From assembly GCA_017647145.1 (NCBI GenBank), contig JAGCLD010000039.1, positions 1 through 64,000 on the forward strand: a DNA stretch of 64,000 nucleotides. Reading direction: 5' to 3'. Source of the DNA: Paludibacteraceae bacterium. GTDB taxonomy: Bacteria; Bacteroidota; Bacteroidia; Bacteroidales; Paludibacteraceae. Of this stretch, positions 43,401-51,359 are shown piece by piece. The position numbers and the translations under genes are program-made. A model generated the notes under the pieces. It was not told the origin of the DNA and made no database searches. It saw only the letters and a list, made by a program, of their open reading frames with translations. How positions within the stretch are numbered: position 1 is the first letter of the stretch; each line of letters opens with the position of its first letter.

Positions 43401-46345
43401 CCATCAGGCACTTTAGAGTTAAGTGTGCCATACTTTGTCAAGAAGTCATTCGCCTCAAATGTCACATCACCCGGTACAAGGAAAGCACGAAGATAAGTAT
43501 AAGAAGAATATCCATAACCTTTCCAATCAAAGTTCAACTTATACATGCCTGGTTTGAAAGTGAATGTACGATAGTACCATCCATTCAAACTACCACTTTT
43601 CTTGGTAATCTTATAAGGCTTATTTGTTACGTCGTTAGATGGATATGCTGACGGATTACCCGGAGTGATTGGTCCGTTGGTTCCCACCACCCATTTATTG
43701 GTGTTTGTGCCACAAACTGAAATCCAATTAGCATTTTCTTCTTCAGATGAGAAGTCTTGCACATAGTTGGTTGGATCAGCTGGGACAGTCAAAGTCGTGA
43801 AGCTTTCTTGCAGCCAAGCACCCGAACCATCCGCACCACACTCTGCTCTTACATACACGTCATATTCTGTATAAGTTTGAAGTCCATTCAATTGGATAGT
43901 TGGAGCACCAGTCACTTTCACTGAAGTGCCACCTGTTTCTACATCAAAACCTTTAGGTCCATAACGGAACGTCCATTCTGATTCTTCACCACGTGGTGTC
44001 CAATCTACCTTCACTGCATTATTACGATAATTAGAGAAGGTGATATTTTTAATGCCTTTACAAAGAGGCGCAACTTCAACAACTACATCATCAATCCAGA
44101 ATTTGTCTGCATTGGCTTCTGAATTCACCATAAAGGCAATATAAGCGCCATCCCCTACATAAGAACCAAAATCCACTTGCATCGCTTCCCATACACTCTT
44201 GGTTGTCACCTTTAGAGTTTCAATACATTCAAACGTATTGACATCTTCAGGATCAGTCATCACACCCACATGCAGAAGATAATTAACATTATCTGTATAA
44301 CCCTGGAAAGCAACCTGCAATTGATTAACCGGAGTTTTCATTGCCGGAGTGGCTACCCATGTCTTATAAGTTTTACTTCCTGAGGCAATCAGAATACTAT
44401 TAGTTCCTGATTTTTTATAACCTGTTGTCAAGCAAGGAATATAAGAAACTGAAGTATATGTTTTCCCTCCTACCCAACCATTTGGCAACTGTCCCCAAGT
44501 GGTGTTGCTAGCACTTGTTCCTGATTGTGCTCCATAACCATCAAAGGATTGAGTATAAGGTACATCCAAACTATCAGTTTCATCTATTGGCATATTAAAA
44601 TCCACTGTCTTCCATGCAATAATACCCGGACAATAGTCTCTTACAAATGCTCTGTAAGTCATACCAGGTTTGAGACCGGTCAGTTTCACTTCATTAACGC
44701 TGATTCTTTGGTCATAAATATCGGCTAATGGTTTAAGTGAGGTCGCTTCTGTGCTAGATGAAACCTTCACAGAATAATCACCTGAATTACTAGCCCAAGT
44801 GAGAACTGCGCTGGTCTTAGTTAAATCTTTTACTTGGAAATTGTTGATGGTTTCACATTCTGGCAAGTAATCCACAGTGATATCATCGATATAAGTTGTT
44901 TCGGTTTTTCCGTTTCCAGGATCAGTGACATAGCGGGCAGCTTCTTGTCGTATAGCGATATATTTACCATTTCCTGTATAATCAGAGAATGACACTGTCA
45001 CTGTTTTCCACACTGCTGTTCCACCCAAATCATCCGGAGTAATTTCATCTACTAACGTGAACGAACCCGTTGCATTCGGGTCTTCCACCACACCTACTTT
45101 AAGCTTGCTATAATAAAAACTACCTGTGCGATACTTAAATGTGATTTGCACTTTCTGAATATTGTCAACATTCAAGCGAGGAAGAATCGCATAAGATTCT
45201 ATTGTTCCATTAGTTTTGCTAAAATAGCCCAACATTTTCAAACTGGTATTACCGGTTGTCTTAGCACTCGGGTGATAGTTTTTGTTGGTGCTATAATAAC
45301 GGAATGGATAGTTTTGATAAGCACTTGTATAAGTGGCCTTAAGGTTTTCTCCCTTCCAATAAGTCCATCCGAAAGGCAAGTTGAGCGTGTCCACACCCGG
45401 TTTGTCTGTATATTCACTTGCACTTGTTTTTCCCCAATCTTCAAAGTTCATTACGTAAGGAACATTGATTGCTTGGTCAGGTTCGAAACTAGTTGATGCC
45501 CATTCAGAATAGTCATCATAGCCGCAATACGTACGAACATACACATAATATTGTTTACCCAATTCAAGACCTTTGAGGCTATATTCTCTTATGGTCAATG
45601 TTCCGTCATACAAATCGCCCTTTTCTGACATACTCTTCAGAGGAGTGGAAGAGATTTTCAACTCAGAACTTTTTACATCTAAACTACCATCCCAGCTCAC
45701 CTTAGCTGTTGAATCAGTTCTTTCTGTAATACGGATATTAGGCTTGGCTGCACAAAAAGAAGTAGCAATCACTTTCACTTCATCCACCATCACACCACGT
45801 CCATTACCATTGGAAGCTTCAAAGCATAGTTGATAGTTTTTAGATGTTGCATATGGTTTCAATGCCACTGTATCTTTGGTCCATTTATCATGACTCGCAT
45901 CGATGGTTTTCAACAAAGTCCACGAATCTGTTTCTTGAGCACGTCCATACACGCGGAGCGTATCAACATAAGATTCGTTTTCCATCAAACGACCGGTATT
46001 TGCATACCAGAATGTCAATAATGGTTCGCCCACACCAATAGCGTCAAACTGAGCTAAATCCAACTTTGGTGTGATTAACCTAGACGAAGCCATTGTGCTC
46101 ACCCCATCTACGAAAAATAACATATTCGCTTTTCCTTCGTACGCGGTAGCAGGCAATTCATTACCGGTGGTTGCATCATGCATCCACTCTGCTGAGCCTA
46201 CACCTTTTTCCACTACCCATCCTGCGGGTAATCCTTCTTCAAAACCGGCGTCCAGGATGCTGTACTGTGCAGTAGCGGTAGCCACCCAACACATAAAGCA
46301 GAACATCACGACACCTTTCAGAAAGTTGTTTCCAGTTGTTCTCAT
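37442..46345 (-). CDS. giant T9SS-sorted modular adhesin, 2967 residues
   Basis: A signal peptide (MRTTGNNFLKGVVMFCFMCWVATATAQ) is followed by nine cleaved-adhesin/choice-of-anchor J-like modules (each opens like VPYVMNFEDW or LPYVETFDDY), separated by eight FN3-like linkers that end in patterns such as LKGLELGKQYYVYVRTYC. Then come five repeats of about 50 residues, each with a CEG-type start and GCDS near the end, and finally a T9SS type A tail (LTLTPNPVKRGG ... GTYLVRITTQDGDLYMAKLIVQ). It has no catalytic motif; a cell-surface binding role is inferred. Only 33 bases separate it from the 1023-residue paralogue upstream, so both are probably one transcript. The modules differ clearly in sequence, so the repeat is old rather than a fresh duplication. 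Confidence 0.9.
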   Translation of the reverse strand: MRTTGNNFLKGVVMFCFMCWVATATAQYSILDAGFEEGLPAGWVVEKGVGSAEWMHDATTGNELPATAYEGKANMLFFVDGVSTMASSRLITPKLDLAQFDAIGVGEPLLTFWYANTGRLMENESYVDTLRVYGRAQETDSWTLLKTIDASHDKWTKDTVALKPYATSKNYQLCFEASNGNGRGVMVDEVKVIATSFCAAKPNIRITERTDSTAKVSWDGSLDVKSSELKISSTPLKSMSEKGDLYDGTLTIREYSLKGLELGKQYYVYVRTYCGYDDYSEWASTSFEPDQAINVPYVMNFEDWGKTSASEYTDKPGVDTLNLPFGWTYWKGENLKATYTSAYQNYPFRYYSTNKNYHPSAKTTGNTSLKMLGYFSKTNGTIESYAILPRLNVDNIQKVQITFKYRTGSFYYSKLKVGVVEDPNATGSFTLVDEITPDDLGGTAVWKTVTVSFSDYTGNGKYIAIRQEAARYVTDPGNGKTETTYIDDITVDYLPECETINNFQVKDLTKTSAVLTWASNSGDYSVKVSSSTEATSLKPLADIYDQRISVNEVKLTGLKPGMTYRAFVRDYCPGIIAWKTVDFNMPIDETDSLDVPYTQSFDGYGAQSGTSASNTTWGQLPNGWVGGKTYTSVSYIPCLTTGYKKSGTNSILIASGSKTYKTWVATPAMKTPVNQLQVAFQGYTDNVNYLLHVGVMTDPEDVNTFECIETLKVTTKSVWEAMQVDFGSYVGDGAYIAFMVNSEANADKFWIDDVVVEVAPLCKGIKNITFSNYRNNAVKVDWTPRGEESEWTFRYGPKGFDVETGGTSVKVTGAPTIQLNGLQTYTEYDVYVRAECGADGSGAWLQESFTTLTVPADPTNYVQDFSSEEENANWISVCGTNTNKWVVGTNGPITPGNPSAYPSNDVTNKPYKITKKSGSLNGWYYRTFTFKPGMYKLNFDWKGYGYSSYTYLRAFLVPGDVTFEANDFLTKYGTLNSKVPDGWTNLASEIVSNKMVLYVNQDSTSATGWHKGGDDFAITKEGIYHIAFMWVDNSTAGAATTCPVAIDNVAIVPSTCPMPQNVQVQTMTFPSTKPILTWLGGEKSEVKITTSNYATKISDLDKLQPGDAALVSYGTEVTGQTFTAEGLAMKKTYYYAVRNYNATDTSKWVTGSFTTTTAVAAPFYEDFESYTSRVGVSSSTACPPFEIHAANGPSDFTYAPMLEDLLNGTKSKPTQTSVKGGGVSIKGTTTNSSQYTCETIGNNGCIQIYASDAVNATYNGSRSYVFTPYFAPEMEYTFRYDVLLITGRVADACSKNVLEDIDPATVFAFMISKDKGQTWKKEDTRIWVSNPKAYEGQGYKAVNNIADIANLGQGVYYEHMFSLDEYVGDTLQAAFYVFAGDENGATGGEYIQLDDIYMGPKPCEQPKVNEIKVTPIAGGAELSWVPGEKETEWRVKVATRFLNDNKETMENVVIDTTVLDNPKLTLKGLEAGRRYAIYLQAICDINNVAAGKSQWVGPKELQMLCPGKPTLPYVETFDDYSLGEEHTKYNGLYHPCWEPRASRSQDRARLTIHRSNNVEFPNQCSDHTQEKAWGSSLYFETPLNGWVSSTLPKMPYRVDSLMMTFYALTEQEGVEMQVGISADDEFYSFKTIALQQNEWTKVVVPFDDYKGMPIIDVNEEGDLDTTYVWGDQITLRVEYQGECTDVFVDDVTVDLIKGNLPVSSFKADSVSHDYIRYSWSTRKDEKKYRLKIYNHKVESPEEVAMIDTTLENSVFSVEGLVPNQTLFAYVAPILENGELLWSDLLVTNTSCLSAFPLPYRENFNNWPYTKASDCWTMLTNTPYSEFYQFNNARAYESNSDNYDGQYLEVASIIEDGGSAGPQWHYYVLPKMDAKLDTVQLSFMIYTDLRTASGPVVGVMTDPTDTTTFVPVENIYPLKDKWIHKSVSFANYKGADGYIAFRQYYPTSVRIDDVEVTASRCISPSYGSVQNPTETTLTAKWTVDVPAATYDVLCTDGVDSVFVKDLTEQRTLITGLKANTDYAVYVRGVSKEKEEGRWVKIGARHTLATLAQAPYANDFSVEAENKAWRTSVIPMQFVYNNKRISYDEYNEWVFGTAASSEDTCLYISGNGVDYNLIKNHTHTYIYRPFYLRDGLHEMSFEWKSPNAARGSQFTRVFLFHADQDMNEYRKVVDYHELDPNSLAEKAVAELTGTTMNTAKSSWTQSTFSFTVPEEGAYYIAFYWWNIDNAKNTSQQPVAINNVTIEHIACVAPDNVKAEQMSNGTELKMNWVNGSEWELKISSKQITAAETDDATYVADIFDGNVKSKPYTISGLNPDTEYFYAIRTVCENTTTAWTYGSVKTAYTPLTLPFIEGFKQFGTGVSQLNLPKWTHYNAFLEDVFDGAEMMPLEQPSWGRVDSACTMQDPHALLFINSRETGLQTESGMEYVNVAAWMVTPNIQIPEGETKLTFDLGLTQAEWIRSTIKTTDLCTDVTSSYVDDDLFAVLVSTDNGKTWSKDNATIWNDANGDYAYSALTAVPEKQTIDLSKYAGQIIQVAFKGESTKENEFRMLHLDNVRISQTIQVALTDTTCAGYAYRNNGFDIPAVQVQPQPEPQIFTRTVVDDLAADTVFTLALTVGQASIDTIHATICEGEVYEQFGFRENRAGEYKNFATSSLGCDSVVVLVLNVTNAYHFEEDLTICASQIPYTWQGQTLTESGQYTAAYSTLAGGCDSTYTLNLTVVENHEITLNIDLCEGETYQLGTQVISQTGTFAEVFKSVYGCDSVVTANVAVYPVYNTTVEVDICQGSTYEIDGQTYSKPGLYPVYRTSINGCDSVITYKLNVLEKMYTMISDTITEGEVYNKYGFENLTDEGIYKDTLVAVGGCDSIVVLTLVVEMADFINDAYATTLTLTPNPVKRGGTVTIQQEFNAERVKVEIFSPIGVKVREQMFDMKEIKNIRLDGFNVSGTYLVRITTQDGDLYMAKLIVQ

Positions 46346-46378
46346 AAAGTTATTTTTTAGAGTTTATAAATAGGGTTG

Positions 46379-49300
46379 TTATTCTATCATTATTCTAAAT
46401 ACTTTCTTGTCTGTATCGGTCTGAATGTGCAGCAAGTAAACTCCAGGTCGATCTGACACTTCCAACTCTGCTTCTGAGCCCTTAATCTCTCCTTGGCTCT
46501 CCATACCACCCATCAAGTTCCACACTTGATAAGTTGCATTAGCACCTCCCTCTACTCTCACTTTCTCACCACGCGCCACGCGGGATGGATAAGCTCTCAA
46601 ACTCTGAGGAACTGGTTGCACCACCATAGGACAACTTTCAATCACCACGCCATCATTGCGTTGTAATTCTACCACATACTCCACTCCCTCTGTAGCTTCA
46701 TTAGGAGTATAGATATAAGCAGAGGTTTGGTTTTCCATCAACACCCCATTCTTATACCATTTAAATGCCACAAAGTCATATCCACCATTGTATTGTGCAT
46801 TCTTCACTGCCACCACATCATCCCATTTCTGCGCCATGATACTAGATGGATACAACACCTTGAATGTGAATGGGAACACCTGAGGATCACACAATCGTTT
46901 TTCAAAAACAATCTCGGCATTATATACATTTGGCACTACATTTTGAGGCAACTCTATATGAATAGGTTGGAACTGTGCACCCTCATATGTTTTATCCACA
47001 AATCCTGCTGCCTTCGCTGCTGCATCAAATCGCACTTCATAACGGTCATACTGCCCTTTAGTCAACACCGCATCCAGTTCACCGCCTGTTTGGTCTGCAC
47101 AGATAGTAAGTGGTTGACCCATTTGCAAATCCACATTTTCTGTCACCTCCAGATTAAGACTCACTACACTATCACATCCACAAGTAGTCTTAAAACGCTT
47201 CTTATACAATCCCGTAATGGTCAATTCATCACTGCCAAACTGATAAGAAACTCCCTCACAAATGGTGTCCTTTACAGCAACTGTATATTTGGGACGTGTA
47301 CTCAAATGCAAGGTCACAACACTATCACAACCACAATCCGTCTTCAAGGTCTCAACTATGTCACCTGCTTCAAAGATAGGCATACCATGGAACGGATAAA
47401 AACTTCCTTCACAGAAGTAGTCACTATACTCGTATGACACCGGAAGCAAGTCATCCAGGTCAAGCGTAAACACCACCGAATCTTCACAAAGTCCATCCGC
47501 CAAATAAGCATACAACTTCACGGTATAACTTCCGCCTTTTTCATATATCATCGTAGGATTCTTAACGGTTGACACCTGACCATTACCAAAATCCCAGAGG
47601 AAATCTTTAATCTTTTGATCGGTCTTGCCTTTCTCATTACGAACATAACTATTGTTCTTGAAAGAAACGACATTCTGACAATCAAACTTATTCACCACAT
47701 ATGAAGCGCGCGCTACAGGCCAACGAGGAGCAAGCGACATCTTCATGTCAAATTGGCAATTATCCAATCCGTCGCCCACAAAGAAATTACGCAATACATA
47801 GGAAGAAGTATCTGTAGGAGATGGACATATATAACGTTCTGTACTCACCGGTTTGTCAAACTTGTTTTTCACATAATCTGACCATTTATACCATTCATAA
47901 CGGAATCCCATCGGACCCCACACAGTGTCTGTGGTGTATTCACCACAACTCAAGCCCGTAAATGCCGCATCAATACAATCAATGGTAAAATAAGCATAAC
48001 CATAGTGACCCGACTGATTACAGTCATACGTAGTCAACATAATGTGAATCTCTTCGCCTATATAATTTTGCAGGTTAATACCCACATAAGTCCAATCTTT
48101 CCATTCCACAGCGCCTGTCTTATGCCAATTATCCGTATTCTTACCCGGAATAAAGTCGGCATCACCACACGCATTCTCAATTGAACGACCATAAGCATCA
48201 GTCATACGGAGCGTAAAACGAGGCTGAGCCGACACATCATGCTGAGGATTCTCCAGCACTACTGCATACTGCAACAACAATATACCCGCATCCTCCGGCA
48301 CTGTGTAAACATACTCCAAAGCTTCTGCCTGCGAACCCGTAAGCCAGTTACCCAAACGTACAGAAGCAAACTTGCCCTCAGGAACAGTCTTTAACAACCC
48401 GCCGGTTCGTGGATCATATTCATCTGGTACATAATGCACAGTATGGCGACTGGAGTCAGAGGCAAATCCTTTATCTACAACACCGGTTTGAACTCTTGGA
48501 TTCTGAAAGCTTCCGGTATAAGCCGTCACACTCTGATCGTGAAAATCTATATAATTAATGCATCCCTCGGGTTTATACACCATAACATACTTACATTGAC
48601 TCCAAATTGAAGTGTCCTGACCACAAATACTTCTTACCCAAAAATCATACACCCCATTTTCAAGGTTATACACCGTATAATTAAGTTTATTCGTCACACC
48701 CAAAGTTTGGATTTCTTTCTGATTGTATGGTTTATAAGCCACTTCATACTCTTCGGCCTGACCCCACCACTGAACATTTAATTGAGATGCAGTCTCAAGC
48801 TCAGTTACAATATTTTCCGGAGCAGGACAAATATTTGAACCTAATTGCACATTATCAATCGCCACTGATGGATTAGCCACCGCCTTATCATCATTCCTCC
48901 ACACAAATGACACCCTATAATTCATCTTTGACGACACTGTGAATGTGTGCTTATAACTCATCCACGTATGAGTATCCGAAAAAGTCTTCACCTTACCATT
49001 TCGTAACCAATCAGGAATAGACAAATTGTTATAGGGCACCTGAAACTTACCCGTATCGGGTTGCAAACAAAGATAAAGGCCATCAATCACTGACGTTTTT
49101 TCGCCTTCTCCTCCTACTTTATAATCAAATGAGAGGTCATAAGTACCAGGTTCCAACGTAAAAACCCTACTCGCTGCAATTGCTCCGTACTGCTCTTCTG
49201 TATAAGTCATGCTTAATCCGCCATCACACGACACAAGCATGGATTTTGTTCCCAAAGAAGCATCTAAGGTTGAACCAACATACCACTTGTTCTTACCCAC

Positions 49301-49450
49301 TTTGGCTTGCACTAACTTCCACTGGTCATTTTCAGACTGATCTTCAAAACCACAAAAATATGGTAAATCCACTACCTGAGCCATGCTAATTTCAGCACCC
49401 ACAATAAGGCCTACAATCAAAAAGGCAACTTTCGCAATTTGTTTTAACAT
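46379..49450 (-). CDS. T9SS-sorted surface protein with adhesin, PKD and GCDS modules, 1023 residues
   Basis: A signal peptide (MLKQIAKVAFLIVGLIVGAEISMA) leads to a cleaved-adhesin-like module (LPYFCGFEDQSENDQW), an FN3-like stretch (YNLENGVYDFWVRSICGQ), a middle module shared with the 928-residue paralogue (GKFASVRLGNWL ... LQYAVVLENP ... WKDWTYVGINL ... HYGYAYFTIDC), a PKD module (FLWDFGNGQVSTVKNP), two GCDS repeats (DCGCDSVVTLHL, TCGCDSVVSLNL) and a T9SS type A tail (RAYPSRVARGEKVRV ... PGVYLLHIQTDTDKKVF). Expressed from the promoter at 49565-49595 with a leader of about 110 bases; it heads the three-gene T9SS group. Function is unknown beyond probable surface binding. Confidence 0.88.
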   Translation of the reverse strand: MLKQIAKVAFLIVGLIVGAEISMAQVVDLPYFCGFEDQSENDQWKLVQAKVGKNKWYVGSTLDASLGTKSMLVSCDGGLSMTYTEEQYGAIAASRVFTLEPGTYDLSFDYKVGGEGEKTSVIDGLYLCLQPDTGKFQVPYNNLSIPDWLRNGKVKTFSDTHTWMSYKHTFTVSSKMNYRVSFVWRNDDKAVANPSVAIDNVQLGSNICPAPENIVTELETASQLNVQWWGQAEEYEVAYKPYNQKEIQTLGVTNKLNYTVYNLENGVYDFWVRSICGQDTSIWSQCKYVMVYKPEGCINYIDFHDQSVTAYTGSFQNPRVQTGVVDKGFASDSSRHTVHYVPDEYDPRTGGLLKTVPEGKFASVRLGNWLTGSQAEALEYVYTVPEDAGILLLQYAVVLENPQHDVSAQPRFTLRMTDAYGRSIENACGDADFIPGKNTDNWHKTGAVEWKDWTYVGINLQNYIGEEIHIMLTTYDCNQSGHYGYAYFTIDCIDAAFTGLSCGEYTTDTVWGPMGFRYEWYKWSDYVKNKFDKPVSTERYICPSPTDTSSYVLRNFFVGDGLDNCQFDMKMSLAPRWPVARASYVVNKFDCQNVVSFKNNSYVRNEKGKTDQKIKDFLWDFGNGQVSTVKNPTMIYEKGGSYTVKLYAYLADGLCEDSVVFTLDLDDLLPVSYEYSDYFCEGSFYPFHGMPIFEAGDIVETLKTDCGCDSVVTLHLSTRPKYTVAVKDTICEGVSYQFGSDELTITGLYKKRFKTTCGCDSVVSLNLEVTENVDLQMGQPLTICADQTGGELDAVLTKGQYDRYEVRFDAAAKAAGFVDKTYEGAQFQPIHIELPQNVVPNVYNAEIVFEKRLCDPQVFPFTFKVLYPSSIMAQKWDDVVAVKNAQYNGGYDFVAFKWYKNGVLMENQTSAYIYTPNEATEGVEYVVELQRNDGVVIESCPMVVQPVPQSLRAYPSRVARGEKVRVEGGANATYQVWNLMGGMESQGEIKGSEAELEVSDRPGVYLLHIQTDTDKKVFRIMIE

Positions 49451-49564
49451 TTTATTATAAAAATTTTAGTTAAATCAGTGTTGTGTCACACAAATACTAT
49501 CAAAATGTCACTTCAAACCACCATTTAAGGTATCAATTCAATAGTTTTTTATACACAATTTCGG

Positions 49565-49595
49565 CAAATATATGGTTTTTTAACAAATAAGCAAA
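49565..49595 (-). promoter_or_regulatory. promoter for the T9SS gene group
   Basis: On the minus strand, TTTG (49595-49592), 19 bases, then TATATTTG (49572-49565) fully matches the Bacteroidetes promoter. The start near 49560 gives a leader of about 110 bases before the 1023-residue gene. Confidence 0.72.
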
Positions 49596-50094
49596 AGAGT
49601 TTTTCATTATTTGTAACCATATAATGTAAATAAATGTAAACAAAACAGGAGTAACTTCAGCCCGAATTTTACACATATTGACTTCAATAATTGACACAAA
49701 AAACTCAAATAACACCAACAAAAACAATCTTATATATTTATTATTCAATACATAACAAACAAAACAACAAAATTAACCACACCTACAAAACTCTATCTGA
49801 TGCAAAAAAAACACACATTCACAAACATTCTTAAAGCATGTTAAAGAACATCCTTTTGTCTTTTTACATTTTTAAAGCTTTGTTAGGCAATAGTCAAAAA
49901 AAACCAAATTACAGACAAAAAGAGGCTCACAGAAGCATTTGTATCCGTAAAAAACAGATTGTTAGAACAAGCATACATTTCTGTCAAAATGATTTTCCAC
50001 AAAAACACCCCTTTGTAGAACACCAACCATCATCACTCATCCATAAAAAGTCAACCTCCCACCTCATCCCTCACAAACACAAACTACACCTACC

Positions 50095-50141
50095 ATTAGT
50101 AGGATATTAGTAGGACATTAGTAGGGTATTAGTAGGATATT
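50095..50141. repeat. 11-base tandem repeat array E
   Basis: Four units: ATTAGTAGGAT (50095-50105), ATTAGTAGGAC (50106-50116), ATTAGTAGGGT (50117-50127), ATTAGTAGGAT (50128-50138), then a partial ATT. The TAGGAT core is shared with array A; the first five bases differ. It lies between divergent genes. Confidence 0.92.
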
Positions 50142-50247
50142 CAACAACAAATACCACATCCTTAACCATCACATGCTTTTAACTAACCCTAATCATAAAT
50201 TATCAATACCCGACTAAAAAAGAACTTTCTTTTCAAGAAAAAATATG

Positions 50248-50255
50248 TATCTTCG
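50248..50255 (+). promoter_or_regulatory. -7 box for ribD
   Basis: TATCTTCG is one base from the TAnnTTTG consensus, with TTTC rather than TTTG about 20 bases upstream. It would start transcription near 50260, favouring the ATG at 50283 over that at 50268. Confidence 0.4.
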
Positions 50256-50282
50256 CCACACTATAAGATGCTTGCAAAAAAA

Positions 50283-51332
50283 ATGTCAATTACTCACACC
50301 GACGAAATATACATGCAACGTTGCCTGCAGATTGCTGCTGCAGGTGCGAGAGACGTTGCCCCTAACCCCATGGTTGGAGCGGTCCTGGTCAGCAACGGAC
50401 GAATAATAGGCGAAGGCTATCATCAACGATACGGACAATCCCACGCCGAACCCAATGCCATTGCATCTGTACAAAACGAGGAATTGCTAAAAGATGCCAC
50501 TCTCTACGTAAGTCTGGAGCCATGCTCACACTACGGGAAAACACCTCCATGCGCTGAACTCATCATCAAGAAAAGAATACCAAGGGTTGTAATCGGCATG
50601 CTTGACCCTAACCCTATGGTAGCTGGCAGAGGAGTCAAAATGTTACAAGATGCCGGAGTTAATGTCACCATTGGAGTATTGGAAAAGGAGTGTCGCACAC
50701 TGAACAAACGCTTTGTTTGTTATCACGAACAACACCGCCCCTACATCATTCTTAAATGGGCACAAAGTGCCGATGGATTCATTGATAAAGTGAGGGAAAG
50801 CAGAGAACAACCGGTAGCCGTACTCTCAAACTCATTCACCAAACAATTGGTACACAAAATGCGTGCTGAAAATATGGCTATACTTGTAGGAACACGAACT
50901 GCAATGCTCGACAATCCCGGACTACGAACCACTCGCTGGAATGGTAATAATCCTCTGCGTATTGCACTCGACAGAACAGGGAAAATACCCGATGAAAGCA
51001 AACTTTTTGATGGTACAGCACCCACACTCATCTTCACTGAGAAAGAAAACTACACACCACACCCCAACACTACTATCTGTCACATTGATTTCTCAAACCA
51101 CTGTTGGCAACAGATAATGAACCAACTCTACCAAATGAAAATCAACTCACTCATAGTAGAAGGAGGAAGTCAAGTACTCAACGATTTACTTGCATTGCAA
51201 CTATGGGACGAAATACAAGTAGAAACATCACCCGCCATACTAGGCAACGGAATCAAAGCTCCTCTCTTCAACGCCATAATGCATGAAGAGGAAAACTACA
51301 ACGGACACATCATGCGACACTACAGAAAATAA
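50283..51332 (+). CDS. ribD: bifunctional riboflavin biosynthesis protein RibD (deaminase/reductase)
   Basis: This 349-residue protein has an N-terminal cytidine-deaminase-like domain with zinc ligands in HAEPNAI and PCSHYGKTPPC, and a C-terminal reductase domain (about 150-345: ILKWAQSADGFI, RPLR-like NPLRIALDR, LIVEGGSQVLNDLL). It deaminates and then reduces the pyrimidine intermediate in riboflavin synthesis. ATG 50268 in the same frame is possible and adds five residues. No other rib genes adjoin, and no FMN riboswitch was recognised upstream. It is 27 bases from cls, so they may be co-transcribed. Confidence 0.93.
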   Translation: MSITHTDEIYMQRCLQIAAAGARDVAPNPMVGAVLVSNGRIIGEGYHQRYGQSHAEPNAIASVQNEELLKDATLYVSLEPCSHYGKTPPCAELIIKKRIPRVVIGMLDPNPMVAGRGVKMLQDAGVNVTIGVLEKECRTLNKRFVCYHEQHRPYIILKWAQSADGFIDKVRESREQPVAVLSNSFTKQLVHKMRAENMAILVGTRTAMLDNPGLRTTRWNGNNPLRIALDRTGKIPDESKLFDGTAPTLIFTEKENYTPHPNTTICHIDFSNHCWQQIMNQLYQMKINSLIVEGGSQVLNDLLALQLWDEIQVETSPAILGNGIKAPLFNAIMHEEENYNGHIMRHYRK

Positions 51333-51359
51333 CCCATAAACACCCACTACACGCCCACT

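Larger units (their letters stand above)
49451..50282. other. 832-base AT-rich divergent intergenic region
   Basis: No gene is supported here. It holds the promoter for the T9SS genes at 49565-49595 (minus), an 11-base repeat array at 50095-50141, and the ribD -7 box at 50248-50255. Short open frames on both strands (49533-49748 minus, 49838-50110 plus) look like chance in AT-rich sequence. It is the longest gene-free stretch in the window. Confidence 0.7.

Noticed and set aside
46727..47437. 236-codon plus-strand frame antisense to the 1023-residue T9SS gene
   Set aside because: The minus-strand protein has recognisable modules and tail here; the plus frame is a composition shadow.
49533..49748. 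71-codon minus-strand open frame overlapping the T9SS promoter
   Set aside because: The consensus promoter boxes at 49565-49595 lie inside it, and the hydrophobic peptide resembles no family.
49838..50110. 90-codon plus-strand open frame upstream of ribD
   Set aside because: Rich in Lys, His, Ser and Pro without a recognisable pattern, no promoter box with correct spacing, and its end lies in the 11-base repeat array. AT-rich chance frame is more likely.
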